Assembly: GCF_031599675.1 (NCBI RefSeq)
Contig: NZ_CP134223.1
Coordinates: forward strand, 1,302,001-1,366,000
Length of the DNA stretch: 64,000 nucleotides
Direction: 5' to 3'
Source: Paenibacillus pedocola
GTDB lineage: Bacteria > Bacillota > Bacilli > Paenibacillales > Paenibacillaceae
Of this stretch, positions 16,814 to 23,599 are shown one piece after another. Numbering within the stretch: position 1 is the stretch's first letter; each line of letters opens with the position of its first letter. The notes under the pieces were generated by a model. It searched no databases, had not been told where the DNA came from, and was given only the letters and a program-made list of their open reading frames with translations. A program made the translations under genes and the position numbers.

Positions 16814-18013
16814 ATGAAGAAAATTGGGGCCATTATTTTGTCAACCGTACTGACTGCGGTATTAGCATCAGGCTGCGGCAACAACAACACAGAGAACAGC
16901 AGTAACTCTGCAAACGGCGGAAATGCTGCCGGAGGCACAATCAAAATCGGTGCTGACCTTGAACTCACAGGCGGCCAGGCTTCTTTCGGCGACTCCGCAT
17001 CTAAAGGGGCTAAGCTGGCTGTTCAGCAGATTAACGAAGCTGGCGGCATTCTGGGCAAGCAACTGGAATTGGTCGTAGCCGACAACGCCTCGAAATCCGA
17101 GGAAGCTACGCAGGCTGCGCAAAAACTGATTACCAACGATAAAGTAGTTACTATTATCGGTGCTTCCACATCGACCAACACACTGGGTATTGTTCCGGTT
17201 GCTACGGAGAAAAAAATCCCTCTCGTAGCTGTAGGAGCTACCAATCCTAAAGTAACCGTTGATGAGCGCAGTGGTGATGTGAATGAATGGGTATTCCGCG
17301 CAGCATTTATCGATCCTTTCCAAGGTCAGGTTATGGCTAACTTTGCGACCAATAACCTTAGCGCCAAAACTGCTGTAATCTACACAGACACATCGAGTGA
17401 CTATTCGAAGGGTCTGCAGAAATTCTTTGAAGAAACCTTCAAAGCCAATGGCGGAGAAGTACTGAGCCAAGAGTCCTACCAACAAAAAGACTCTGACTTC
17501 AAAGCAGTGCTGACACGTATCAAAGAAGCTAATCCGGATGTTATCTATCTGCCAGGCTACTATGAAGAGGTAGGTAAAATCGTAAAACAGGCTCGTGAAA
17601 TGGGTATTACTGTACCATTCCTGGGTGGCGATGGCTGGGATTCTCCGCAATTGGCGGAAATCGCAGGTGCAGCAGCTTTAGAGAACACTTATATGTCTAA
17701 TCACTATTCGCCGGAAGATACTGCTACTGAAGTAACCTCATTCGTTGAAGCTTACAAAGCTGCGAATGGCGGTGCGGTACCGGATGGTATGGCTGCTCTT
17801 GGGTACGACGCACTTAAATTGGTTGCAGATGCGATTACCCGTGCAGGTGAAGCTGACCCAGCTAAGATCAAAGATGCTCTGGCAGCAACGAAGGATCTGC
17901 AATTGGCTACTGGTAAAATTACGTTGAATGAAACCCATGACCCGGTTAAAGCTGCGGTCGTCCTGAAATTCGTTAACGGCGTACAAACTTTTGAAGCAAA
18001 AGTTAATCCATAA
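16814..18013 (+). CDS. ABC importer substrate-binding lipoprotein (LivJ/LivK type)
   Basis: A 399-residue lipoprotein with a signal peptide and lipobox (VLASGC, Cys about 21), followed by a Ser/Asn/Gly linker and a type I periplasmic-binding fold starting TIKIGADLELTGGQASFG. Later elements include VVTIIGASTSTNTLGIVPVA (the hinge and ligand-binding Ser/Thr region) and DVIYLPGYYEEVGKIVKQA. It is located last in the operon, 72 bases after livF, as often seen where the binding protein is needed in excess. Ligand specificity cannot be read from sequence alone; proximity to ald is suggestive of an amino acid. Confidence 0.85.
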   Translation: MKKIGAIILSTVLTAVLASGCGNNNTENSSNSANGGNAAGGTIKIGADLELTGGQASFGDSASKGAKLAVQQINEAGGILGKQLELVVADNASKSEEATQAAQKLITNDKVVTIIGASTSTNTLGIVPVATEKKIPLVAVGATNPKVTVDERSGDVNEWVFRAAFIDPFQGQVMANFATNNLSAKTAVIYTDTSSDYSKGLQKFFEETFKANGGEVLSQESYQQKDSDFKAVLTRIKEANPDVIYLPGYYEEVGKIVKQAREMGITVPFLGGDGWDSPQLAEIAGAAALENTYMSNHYSPEDTATEVTSFVEAYKAANGGAVPDGMAALGYDALKLVADAITRAGEADPAKIKDALAATKDLQLATGKITLNETHDPVKAAVVLKFVNGVQTFEAKVNP

Positions 18014-18068
18014 GCGATTCTTCCGCATAGGATATGGGGAATGAACATTAAGGACTACGATTAATTGT

Positions 18069-18105
18069 GGTGAGAAGCGGGGAGCCTGGTGCTCCCTGAA
18101 TCACC
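18069..18105 (+). promoter_or_regulatory. Two-step hairpin between binding protein gene and ald
   Basis: GGTGA (18069-18073) pairs with TCACC (18101-18105), and inside it GGGAGC (18080-18085) pairs with GCTCCC (18091-18096) around CTGGT. No T-run follows directly. It precedes a true terminator, so it may protect the 3' end of the liv mRNA or regulate read-through into ald. That is inference. Confidence 0.4.
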
Positions 18106-18117
18106 TTGGCTGTGATG

Positions 18118-18145
18118 AGAAAGGCTCAACTGTGAGCCTTTTTTT
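18118..18145 (+). terminator. Intrinsic terminator between liv operon and ald
   Basis: AAAGGCTCA and TGAGCCTTT pair perfectly around ACTG, with a run of seven T residues at the end. It separates the transporter from alanine dehydrogenase, which then needs its own promoter or read-through. Confidence 0.85.
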
Positions 18146-18192
18146 CGATTAACATGAAGCGGATTTTCATCAAACTTTGAGGAGGAACAGGC

Positions 18193-19323
18193 ATGATTGT
18201 CGGTGTACCCAAAGAGATCAAAAATAACGAGAACCGTGTAGCGATCACCCCGGCGGGAGTGGAAGCCCTCCGCAAAGCAGGCCATGAGGTGCTGGTAGAG
18301 CAATCAGCCGGTATTGGCAGTGGCTTCACTGACAATGAGTATCTGGATAAAGGTGCCAGTATTCAATCCTCAGCGGCAGAAGTGTGGAATCAGGCGGACA
18401 TGGTCATTAAGGTGAAGGAGCCATTGCCTGAAGAGTATGGCTATTTTCGCAAAGGTCTTATTTTGTTCACGTACCTGCATCTTGCTCCCGAAGCGGGTCT
18501 TACGCAGGCATTGGTTGATAGCGAAGTAACGGCAGTAGGCTACGAAACCATTCAACTGGAAGACGGCTCCTTGCCTCTGCTGATTCCGATGAGCGAGGTG
18601 GCCGGACGGATGGCGGTACAGATTGGAGCTCAGCTGCTGGAGAAGCCTCATGGCGGCAAGGGGGTTCTGCTGGGCGGTGTTCCAGGTGTACAGCCGGGTG
18701 AAGTGGTGATTGTAGGCGGAGGTATCGTAGGTACGAATGCGGCGAAAATGGCGCTGGGACTGGGTGCGCGGGTGACTGTGCTTGATTCGAATGCCGGCAG
18801 GCTCCGTTATCTGGATGATACTTTTGGCGGACGTCTGGTTACGATCATGTCGGATTCTTATCATCTTGAACAAGCGGTACGCAAAGCAGATCTGCTGATT
18901 GGGGCCGTCCTTATCCCCGGTGCCCGTGCGCCGAAGCTCGTGAAAGAGTATATGGTGCAGCAGATGGGAGAAGGCTCGGTTATTGTGGATGTGGCGATTG
19001 ACCAGGGCGGTTCCATTGAGACCATCGACCGGATTACCACCCATGAGAATCCAACCTATGTGAAGCATGGGGTGGTGCATTATGCTGTGGCTAACATGCC
19101 GGGAGCGGTTGCCCGCACCTCCACGCTTGCACTCACCAATGTGACGGTACCTTATGCACTGCAAATTGCTAATTTCGGTATCCATAGAGCCGTGCTGGAG
19201 AATCCGGCGCTTGCCCGCGGGCTTAACGTCGTCGCCGGACATGTGACGAATGCAGCCGTTGCACAAAGTCTCGGATATGAGGCAGTGGACGGTGTGGCAT
19301 CTCTGGCTGTGTATGGCGTATAG
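18193..19323 (+). CDS. ald: Alanine dehydrogenase
   Basis: A 376-residue enzyme that oxidatively deaminates L-alanine to pyruvate and ammonia with NAD+, used in alanine catabolism and during sporulation. It starts [20 protein letters not shown]. The substrate-binding Lys is in [12 protein letters not shown], the catalytic His in FTYLHLAPE, the Rossmann motif is [18 protein letters not shown], and the Asp is in DVAIDQGG. Length matches the family. The ATG follows GAGGAGG. The location after a Liv-type importer suggests linked amino acid use. Confidence 0.93.
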   Translation: MIVGVPKEIKNNENRVAITPAGVEALRKAGHEVLVEQSAGIGSGFTDNEYLDKGASIQSSAAEVWNQADMVIKVKEPLPEEYGYFRKGLILFTYLHLAPEAGLTQALVDSEVTAVGYETIQLEDGSLPLLIPMSEVAGRMAVQIGAQLLEKPHGGKGVLLGGVPGVQPGEVVIVGGGIVGTNAAKMALGLGARVTVLDSNAGRLRYLDDTFGGRLVTIMSDSYHLEQAVRKADLLIGAVLIPGARAPKLVKEYMVQQMGEGSVIVDVAIDQGGSIETIDRITTHENPTYVKHGVVHYAVANMPGAVARTSTLALTNVTVPYALQIANFGIHRAVLENPALARGLNVVAGHVTNAAVAQSLGYEAVDGVASLAVYGV

Positions 19324-19433
19324 CAGATACAAAGAGTCAATAGTCTTTAACAGTCAGGAAGCATGTTGAGCGGGGAGAGCGAGCGGTGCCTGATCAAGCC
19401 GTTACTTCCCGTAAATTTTTATTCAAAAAAAGC

Positions 19434-19462
19434 TTGTCAAATTGTCCGGGGTTTGATATACT
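19434..19462 (+). promoter_or_regulatory. Promoter of tRNA-Glu/tRNA-Leu unit
   Basis: TTGTCA (19434-19439), a 17-base spacer and TATACT (19457-19462) form a near-consensus vegetative promoter about 37 bases upstream of tRNA-Glu. Confidence 0.8.
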
Positions 19463-19499
19463 CATTTTTGTTGTGGTAATAACATAACTTGCTAAGCAT

Positions 19500-19574
19500 G
19501 GCTCGTTGGTCAAGGGGTTAAGACACCTCCCTTTCACGGAGGTAACATGGGTTCGAATCCCATACGAGTCACCA
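19500..19574 (+). tRNA. tRNA-Glu (TTC)
   Basis: The acceptor arms GGCTCGT and ACGAGTC pair with one wobble. The anticodon stem is CCTCC/GGAGG with loop CTTTCAC, giving TTC. The T-loop is GGTTCGAATCC, and CCA is encoded. Confidence 0.95.
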
Positions 19575-19577
19575 TAT

Positions 19578-19660
19578 GCGGTAGTGGTGGAATGGCAGAC
19601 ACGCTATCTTGAGGGGGTAGTGGGTGTATACCCGTGGAGGTTCGAGTCCTCTCTACCGCA
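19578..19660 (+). tRNA. tRNA-Leu (GAG), copy 1
   Basis: An 83-base class II tRNA. The acceptor arms GCGGTAG and CTACCGC are perfect, the anticodon loop CTTGAGG gives GAG, a long variable arm follows, and CCA is not encoded. It lies three bases after tRNA-Glu. An identical copy is at 21205. Confidence 0.93.
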
Positions 19661-19665
19661 TACAT

Positions 19666-19709
19666 AAAAGGAACGGAAACCTTGATTTCAAGGATTTTCG
19701 TTCCTTTTG
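19666..19709. terminator. Terminator after tRNA-Leu copy 1
   Basis: A long stem (19666-19685 with 19688-19708) has T-rich sequence on the right and, on the minus strand, a T-run on the left. It can therefore also end the leftward PAS gene. Confidence 0.8.
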
Positions 19710-19751
19710 TCTTTTTGAGATCATAGTAGAGTATAGAGAGAGCTGCAGCAC

Positions 19752-20381
19752 TTACCTGTTCAGGGCTCCTGCGTATTTGGGGTACAGCTGACGGATACAA
19801 TCCGGGCAGATGTCATGGGTGAATTGCAGGGAGAGCTGGAACTGAAGATAACGTTCGACCGATAACCATTCCTCTTTGCTGTTCCGGACGGATTTACAGG
19901 AGGCACAGATCGGAACAAGGCTGCTGGGGATAGGCCGGGGACGCATGGGATGGCAGCCGCGGACCGGATCAGTCTGGCGGATCTCGCCAGGGCCGCTGTC
20001 ACGCATGGAAAGAGCGAGGGTCTGCAACCCGGCAGACTGCCCGGATAGAAGCGGAAAGGCGTCCAGGCGGAATACCCTGCCCATCTTATCAGGGGTGTGG
20101 AGGATGAATTCTGAGCTTGCGACCAGGACTCCGCCCTGAAGGATGTGCTGTATGGACTCGTTTAGAGCTGTGAGCTGGACGGGGATAGCGATCCACTTTT
20201 CAAAAAGCTCCAGGTAATGAACTCCGATCCATTCATGTGCTGGAGAGAATCCATAGGAATGGCAAAGTTCCTTCCAGTGATCATTGATAAATAAAATAAA
20301 ACCATAGCTGTCGATAACAAGGAGGTTATGGGGGAGAGCATTAAGTGAAGAGGTAAGGGAAGAAGATAAGCTCAATGGCAA
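19752..20381 (-). CDS. PAS-domain protein with C-terminal CxxC...CxxC segment
   Basis: The TTG start at 20381 has AAGGAG at 8 nt and gives 209 residues. Residues about 14-125 look like a PAS sensor domain (NLLVIDSYGFILFINDHWKE, later VFRLDAFPLL). Residues about 155-203 contain ICASCKSVRNSKEEW and FTHDICPDCIRQLYP. That is the cysteine-pair segment often following PAS or response-regulator modules in signalling proteins, where it may bind metal. No kinase or output domain is present, so it may act as a stand-alone sensor or adaptor. It sits between the duplicated tRNA-Leu genes. Confidence 0.65.
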   Translation of the reverse strand: MPLSLSSSLTSSLNALPHNLLVIDSYGFILFINDHWKELCHSYGFSPAHEWIGVHYLELFEKWIAIPVQLTALNESIQHILQGGVLVASSEFILHTPDKMGRVFRLDAFPLLSGQSAGLQTLALSMRDSGPGEIRQTDPVRGCHPMRPRPIPSSLVPICASCKSVRNSKEEWLSVERYLQFQLSLQFTHDICPDCIRQLYPKYAGALNR

Positions 20382-20416
20382 GGTTATCGCTCCTTGAATT
20401 CTTGCAGGATGGGAAG

Positions 20417-20614
20417 TTAAGATGGAGGCAGGCCCAGAAGCTGCGAAATCTGACGGCGGTAGCGCTCGGCCTTCCGTGTGCCATGGATTAGATTGGACAA
20501 GCGATAAGGCGGAATTCCGTATAACTCACAGAATTTCTTCTGATCCAGCTGCATTTCTGTCAGACGCTGTTTGATAGCCCAGCCATAGGGGGTCACGGGA
20601 CGTTTGCTGTTCAA
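20417..20614 (-). CDS. Small helix-turn-helix (Cro/phage-repressor-like) protein
   Basis: The TTG start at 20614 has GAGGTGA at about 6 nt. The 65 residues begin MNSKRPVTPYGWAIKQRL. They contain a helix-turn-helix pattern (LDQKKFCELYGIPPYRLSNL, then IHGTRKAERYRRQI), as in small Cro-like regulators. It is oriented divergently from the XRE gene at 20757; only about 140 bases with repeated TTACGT lie between them, so cross-regulation is likely. Confidence 0.6.
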   Translation of the reverse strand: MNSKRPVTPYGWAIKQRLTEMQLDQKKFCELYGIPPYRLSNLIHGTRKAERYRRQISQLLGLPPS

Positions 20615-20650
20615 CAGGCTTCACCTCTTATCGACCTTCCGGCACTATGG

Positions 20651-20726
20651 TATAATAGCGTACAATAATATTAACTAATTATATACTTTTTTACGTCATT
20701 TTACAATATAAATTACGTTATTACGT
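20651..20726. promoter_or_regulatory. Divergent control region with three TTACGT repeats
   Basis: Between the two divergent helix-turn-helix genes, TTACGT occurs at 20691, 20713 and 20721, in a very AT-rich stretch. A consensus TATAAT lies at 20651-20656. The three copies have centre spacings of 22 and 8 bases. They are plausible operators for one or both regulators, but this is inferred from position and repetition only. Confidence 0.45.
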
Positions 20727-20756
20727 GAATTTGATGTAGTGGAAGGCGGTTGGCCG

Positions 20757-21122
20757 ATGTCATCGATATACGAGCGGATAGAATTCCTAATTAAGCAAAA
20801 GGGGCTTACGAAGAAGTCCTTCTGTGAGCAATTGAATATCAGCACAGGCAATATGGGGGACTGGAAACGGGGGAAGTCGACACCGGGAACCCATAAGCTG
20901 ATTGAGATCGGCGCCTTTTTTCATGTGAGTCTGGATTGGCTGATTTTGGGCAAAACTGCAGCTGAAACGGTGCGCGAAGGCGGCGGGGAGTATTCGTCTG
21001 CCCAAATGCGGCAACACAGTTGCCAAACTGAAGAACTGCTTCCCAAGGAGCAGGAGTTCATCAAGGAATATATTGAATTTACCCAGTACCGCAGGCAGAA
21101 GCAGGCCGAGGGGAATTCATAA
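20757..21122 (+). CDS. XRE-family transcription regulator
   Basis: I start at the ATG at 20757 (GGAAGGCGG 7 nt upstream). The 121 residues have an N-terminal HTH_XRE domain: MSSIYERIEFLIKQKGLTKK, then SFCEQLNISTGNMGDWKRGK, and LDWLILGK. The C-terminal tail is polar and ends in a charged helix (EFIKEYIEFTQYRRQ). The layout resembles prophage or accessory repressors that dimerise through the tail. A vegetative promoter for tRNA-Leu copy 2 lies immediately downstream. Confidence 0.75.
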   Translation: MSSIYERIEFLIKQKGLTKKSFCEQLNISTGNMGDWKRGKSTPGTHKLIEIGAFFHVSLDWLILGKTAAETVREGGGEYSSAQMRQHSCQTEELLPKEQEFIKEYIEFTQYRRQKQAEGNS

Positions 21123-21130
21123 AGGGCATC

Positions 21131-21159
21131 TTTACATTTTGTGAAATCCGTTTTATAAT
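21131..21159 (+). promoter_or_regulatory. Promoter of tRNA-Leu copy 2
   Basis: TTTACA (21131-21136), a 17-base spacer and a perfect TATAAT (21154-21159) lie 45 bases before the tRNA. Copy 2 is therefore transcribed on its own. Confidence 0.8.
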
Positions 21160-21204
21160 ATTGAATGTTGGCCTCAGACAAAGCTTTAACATTGTACACA
21201 CCGC

Positions 21205-21287
21205 GCGGTAGTGGTGGAATGGCAGACACGCTATCTTGAGGGGGTAGTGGGTGTATACCCGTGGAGGTTCGAGTCCTCTCTACCGCA
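21205..21287 (+). tRNA. tRNA-Leu (GAG), copy 2
   Basis: Base-for-base identical to the copy at 19578-19660 over all 83 positions and three bases beyond. Upstream and downstream flanks differ between copies. It has its own promoter and terminator. Confidence 0.93.
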
Positions 21288-21297
21288 TACTATGAAG

Positions 21298-21343
21298 AAA
21301 CCTGAAATTCCTTGATTGCTAAGGGATTTCAGGTTTTTTTTCT
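21298..21343 (+). terminator. Terminator after tRNA-Leu copy 2
   Basis: AAACCTGAAATTCC pairs with GGGATTTCAGGTTT and is followed by eight T residues. Confidence 0.8.
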
Positions 21344-21374
21344 TGTTGTGCTCATGCAATGGTGTTTTATTAGG

Positions 21375-21424
21375 TAAAAGAGAGACGCTTCGCACATGGC
21401 AAATGCCGTATGTGAAGTGTCTCT
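21375..21424 (-). terminator. Terminator of the glutathione peroxidase gene
   Basis: Read leftward, arms 21410-21424 and 21381-21397 pair with one bulge and are followed by CTTTT. It lies 20 bases beyond the stop codon. Confidence 0.7.
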
Positions 21425-21444
21425 TTTGGGATAATAAAATGTAT

Positions 21445-21924
21445 CTAGTCCAGCAGTTTGGCAATATCCGCTTCAATTTGATCCGGTGTGGTCTGCGGAG
21501 AGAAGCGCTTCAGTACACGGCCTTCCTGGTCGACCAGGAATTTGGTGAAATTCCATTTGACACTCTTTGAGCCCAGCAGGCCCGGAGCTTCTTTGGACAA
21601 GTATTTGAACAGCGGATGCGCATCGTCACCCTTTACATCAACCTTTTCATACATCGGGAAGGTTACTCCATAATTAATTTCGCAGAATTCAGCGATGTCC
21701 TCGCTTTCCCCCGGCTCCTGTCCGGCAAATTGATTGCTTGGAAAGCCAAGCACTTCAAAACCGCGGTCCTTGAATTTATCGTATACCTCTTGAAGCCCCT
21801 TATACTGAGGGGTGAATCCGCATTTACTGGCTGTGTTCACGACGAGCAGCACTTTACCTTTGTACTTCGACAGCGATTCTTCTTGTCCGCGCAAGGTGTT
21901 GGCTTCAAAATCATAAATACTCAT
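21445..21924 (-). CDS. Glutathione peroxidase-family thiol peroxidase
   Basis: A 159-residue protein beginning MSIYDFEANTLRGQEESL. It contains the peroxidatic Cys in NTASKCGFTPQY (about residue 36), the Gln/Trp active-site partners in GFPSNQFAGQEPG and VKWNFTKFLVD, and a second Cys in EFCEINYGV. This is the Cys-type enzyme (BsaA-like), which in bacteria generally uses thioredoxin. It reduces hydrogen peroxide and organic peroxides in the cytoplasm. The start has GGGAGGCC upstream. It is divergent from the ohr gene, and the pairing suggests a shared oxidant-response role. Confidence 0.88.
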   Translation of the reverse strand: MSIYDFEANTLRGQEESLSKYKGKVLLVVNTASKCGFTPQYKGLQEVYDKFKDRGFEVLGFPSNQFAGQEPGESEDIAEFCEINYGVTFPMYEKVDVKGDDAHPLFKYLSKEAPGLLGSKSVKWNFTKFLVDQEGRVLKRFSPQTTPDQIEADIAKLLD

Positions 21925-22094
21925 GAATCTGGCCTCCCGAATATAAATTTATCACAATTTAATTTTACACCATTTATCATAGGATGCAAGCCGCTGAGGT
22001 GTGACAACATTGTATTATCGTTTCAAATAATGACTATTGTTTAAGGTTTAAGTATGCGCGATTAAAAATTCGGTTCAAAAGGAGAAGATCAACA

Positions 22095-22529
22095 ATGACA
22101 ACATTGAAAATGAAGGCCTTGTATACAGCGACAGCTACAGTCCGCGGCGGACGTGAAGGTTCTGTGGAATCCTCCGACGGCGCTTTGAAGCATGATTTGA
22201 AAATGCCCAAGGAGCTTGGCGGACCGGGAGGCAATGGCACCAATCCGGAGCAGCTGTTTGCGGCAGGGTATGGAGCCTGTTATGAGAGTGCACTTGCCAA
22301 TATTGCCCGTAAAGAGGGAGTCAAGCTTCAGGATGTTGTAGTTACTTCCAACGTGCTGATCGGCAAAGACGAAAGCGATGGAGGGTTCAAGCTGGCGGTG
22401 AAGCTGGATATCAGCCTCCCTGGCATTGAGCGTGCGAAGGCGGAAGAACTTGCTGCAAAAGCACATGAATTCTGTCCATACTCCAAAGCGACCCGCGGGA
22501 ATATTGAAGTTGAATTAAATGTAATCTAA
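22095..22529 (+). CDS. ohr: Organic hydroperoxide resistance protein (Ohr/OsmC family)
   Basis: A 144-residue protein with both catalytic cysteines of Ohr, in YGACYESAL (about residue 60) and EFCPYSKATRGN (about 125), plus GGPGGNGTNPEQLFAAGY with the active-site region. It detoxifies organic hydroperoxides using lipoylated or dithiol cofactors as a dimer. AAAGGAGAAG precedes the ATG. No MarR-type ohrR neighbour is present and no clear OhrR operator can be seen in the 170-base region shared with the peroxidase gene. Confidence 0.9.
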   Translation: MTTLKMKALYTATATVRGGREGSVESSDGALKHDLKMPKELGGPGGNGTNPEQLFAAGYGACYESALANIARKEGVKLQDVVVTSNVLIGKDESDGGFKLAVKLDISLPGIERAKAEELAAKAHEFCPYSKATRGNIEVELNVI

Positions 22530-22623
22530 GAGCGGTATAAACCTATATTCCTGGGAATAATGGCTAAATAGAGACGGATAGCAGATATGAGTAATAAATA
22601 GCGGGCGGCAGCGCGTACTTTGG

Positions 22624-22652
22624 TTGACATCACCCCCAAAATTCTTTAATAT
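22624..22652 (+). promoter_or_regulatory. Promoter of the 22719 gene
   Basis: A perfect -35 TTGACA (22624-22629), a 17-base spacer and TAATAT (22647-22652). The leader would be about 58 bases. Confidence 0.65.
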
Positions 22653-22718
22653 GTCTAAGTATCTGTTAAAGTTGCGTGCGCTACTAAATACCAAAAATTT
22701 AAATAATGGGTGATGAAG

Positions 22719-22997
22719 ATGTCTTACAGACCGAAAATTACGAATGTGACCAAAGCCAGCAGCAATGATAAAGAAGGCTTGTACGAATTTATTATTAAGA
22801 CTGCTGACGGAACACAGTGCCGCGCGTTCTACAGTCGGTTTCCGGAATGGAAAATGACGAACATCAGCCGCCTGCTTAAAACCCCATGCCCGGTTTGCCG
22901 TAAAGATTTCATCTGCAAATGCATGGAAGCATTCACAGCTGATTTTGAAGGACAAATGATCGGGGACGAATGGATCGACAAGGCGATTGCCGAATAA
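22719..22997 (+). CDS. Small cysteine-rich hypothetical protein
   Basis: I place the start at the ATG at 22719 (GGGTGAT upstream); two in-frame alternatives (GTG 22710 and ATG 22713) lie just before it. The 92 residues begin MSYRPKITNVTKASSNDKEG. They contain a cluster CPVCRKDFICKCM (about residues 57-69) that could bind zinc, and an acidic C terminus. No family is recognised. It is a single-gene unit with a recognisable promoter and terminator, suggesting a well-expressed housekeeping or stress protein. Confidence 0.65.
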   Translation: MSYRPKITNVTKASSNDKEGLYEFIIKTADGTQCRAFYSRFPEWKMTNISRLLKTPCPVCRKDFICKCMEAFTADFEGQMIGDEWIDKAIAE

Positions 22998-23019
22998 TTA
23001 AACGGACGGACGATAAGAG

Positions 23020-23046
23020 CGCGGGAGCTATCCCGCGTTTTTGTTT
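23020..23046 (+). terminator. Terminator of the 22719 gene
   Basis: CGCGGGA and TCCCGCG pair perfectly around GCTA, followed by TTTTTGTTTTT. Confidence 0.85.
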
Positions 23047-23105
23047 TTCCTTGGATTAGGCTTAGGTCAATTAGGATATGCTGAGCAAACAAGGGGGTGT
23101 GGAAT

Positions 23106-23525
23106 ATGGAGCAAAGGTATGGAGGAGGAGAAGGGCAAGCGGTTGTACTGATCGACGGTGTATGTCATCTTTGCCAGGGCCTGGTCCGCTTCATTATTCC
23201 GCGTGATCCCGGGGGCCGTATAAGGTTTGCAGCTCTGCAGAGCGAAGTTGGGCGTGAACTGCTGATTACTGCAGGCCTTGAGACAGACCGGCTAAACACA
23301 GTTGTACTGTTTGAAAATGGCAGGTTTTATACAGAATCGTCTGCTGTGCTGCGCATCGCCCGCATGCTGCGTTTTCCGTGGCCAGCCGCCTATATCTTCA
23401 TTCTTATGCCCCGTCCGCTGCGCAGCGCCGTATATCGGCTTGTAGCAAGAAACCGTTACCGCTGGTTCGGGCGTGATGAGCAGTGCCTGCTCCCTACGCC
23501 GGATATCCGGAAGAGATTTCTCTGA
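23106..23525 (+). CDS. DCC-family (DUF393) thiol-disulfide oxidoreductase-like protein
   Basis: Started at the ATG at 23106, 8 nt after AAGGGGG. The 139 residues show the DCC signature near the N terminus (VVLIDGVCHLCQGLVRF), where the DxxCxxC element resembles the thioredoxin active site. The C-terminal region has YRLVARNRYRWFGRDEQC, also typical. The catalytic role of the family is not settled. Monocistronic. Confidence 0.85.
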   Translation: MEQRYGGGEGQAVVLIDGVCHLCQGLVRFIIPRDPGGRIRFAALQSEVGRELLITAGLETDRLNTVVLFENGRFYTESSAVLRIARMLRFPWPAAYIFILMPRPLRSAVYRLVARNRYRWFGRDEQCLLPTPDIRKRFL

Positions 23526-23547
23526 AGGGTCAGGCAGCAGTTGACAT

Positions 23548-23586
23548 AAAAAATCAGCAGCGGGAGACCCCCCGCTGCTGATTTTT
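23548..23586. terminator. Bidirectional terminator between convergent genes
   Basis: A 16-bp perfect stem (23548-23563 with 23571-23586) is flanked by A-rich and T-rich tails on both strands. It serves the DCC gene and the leftward gene at 23600. Confidence 0.9.
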
Positions 23587-23599
23587 GCAAATATAAGAT

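Noticed and set aside
16868..17650. 260-codon frame antisense to the Liv binding-protein gene
   Set aside because: Overlaps an intact lipoprotein gene and shows no protein motif.
18014..18192. T-box element upstream of ald
   Set aside because: No T-box sequence or specifier-loop structure can be seen; the hairpins are short and local.
18370..19332. Long open frame antisense to ald
   Set aside because: No ribosome binding site and no recognisable domain. Ald is intact on the other strand with all catalytic motifs.
19578..21287. Integrative element at tRNA-Leu
   Set aside because: No integrase, excisionase or phage structural gene lies between the copies; retained only as a possible islet.
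21925..22094. OhrR or PerR operator between the peroxidase and ohr genes
   Set aside because: No site close to either consensus was found in this region.
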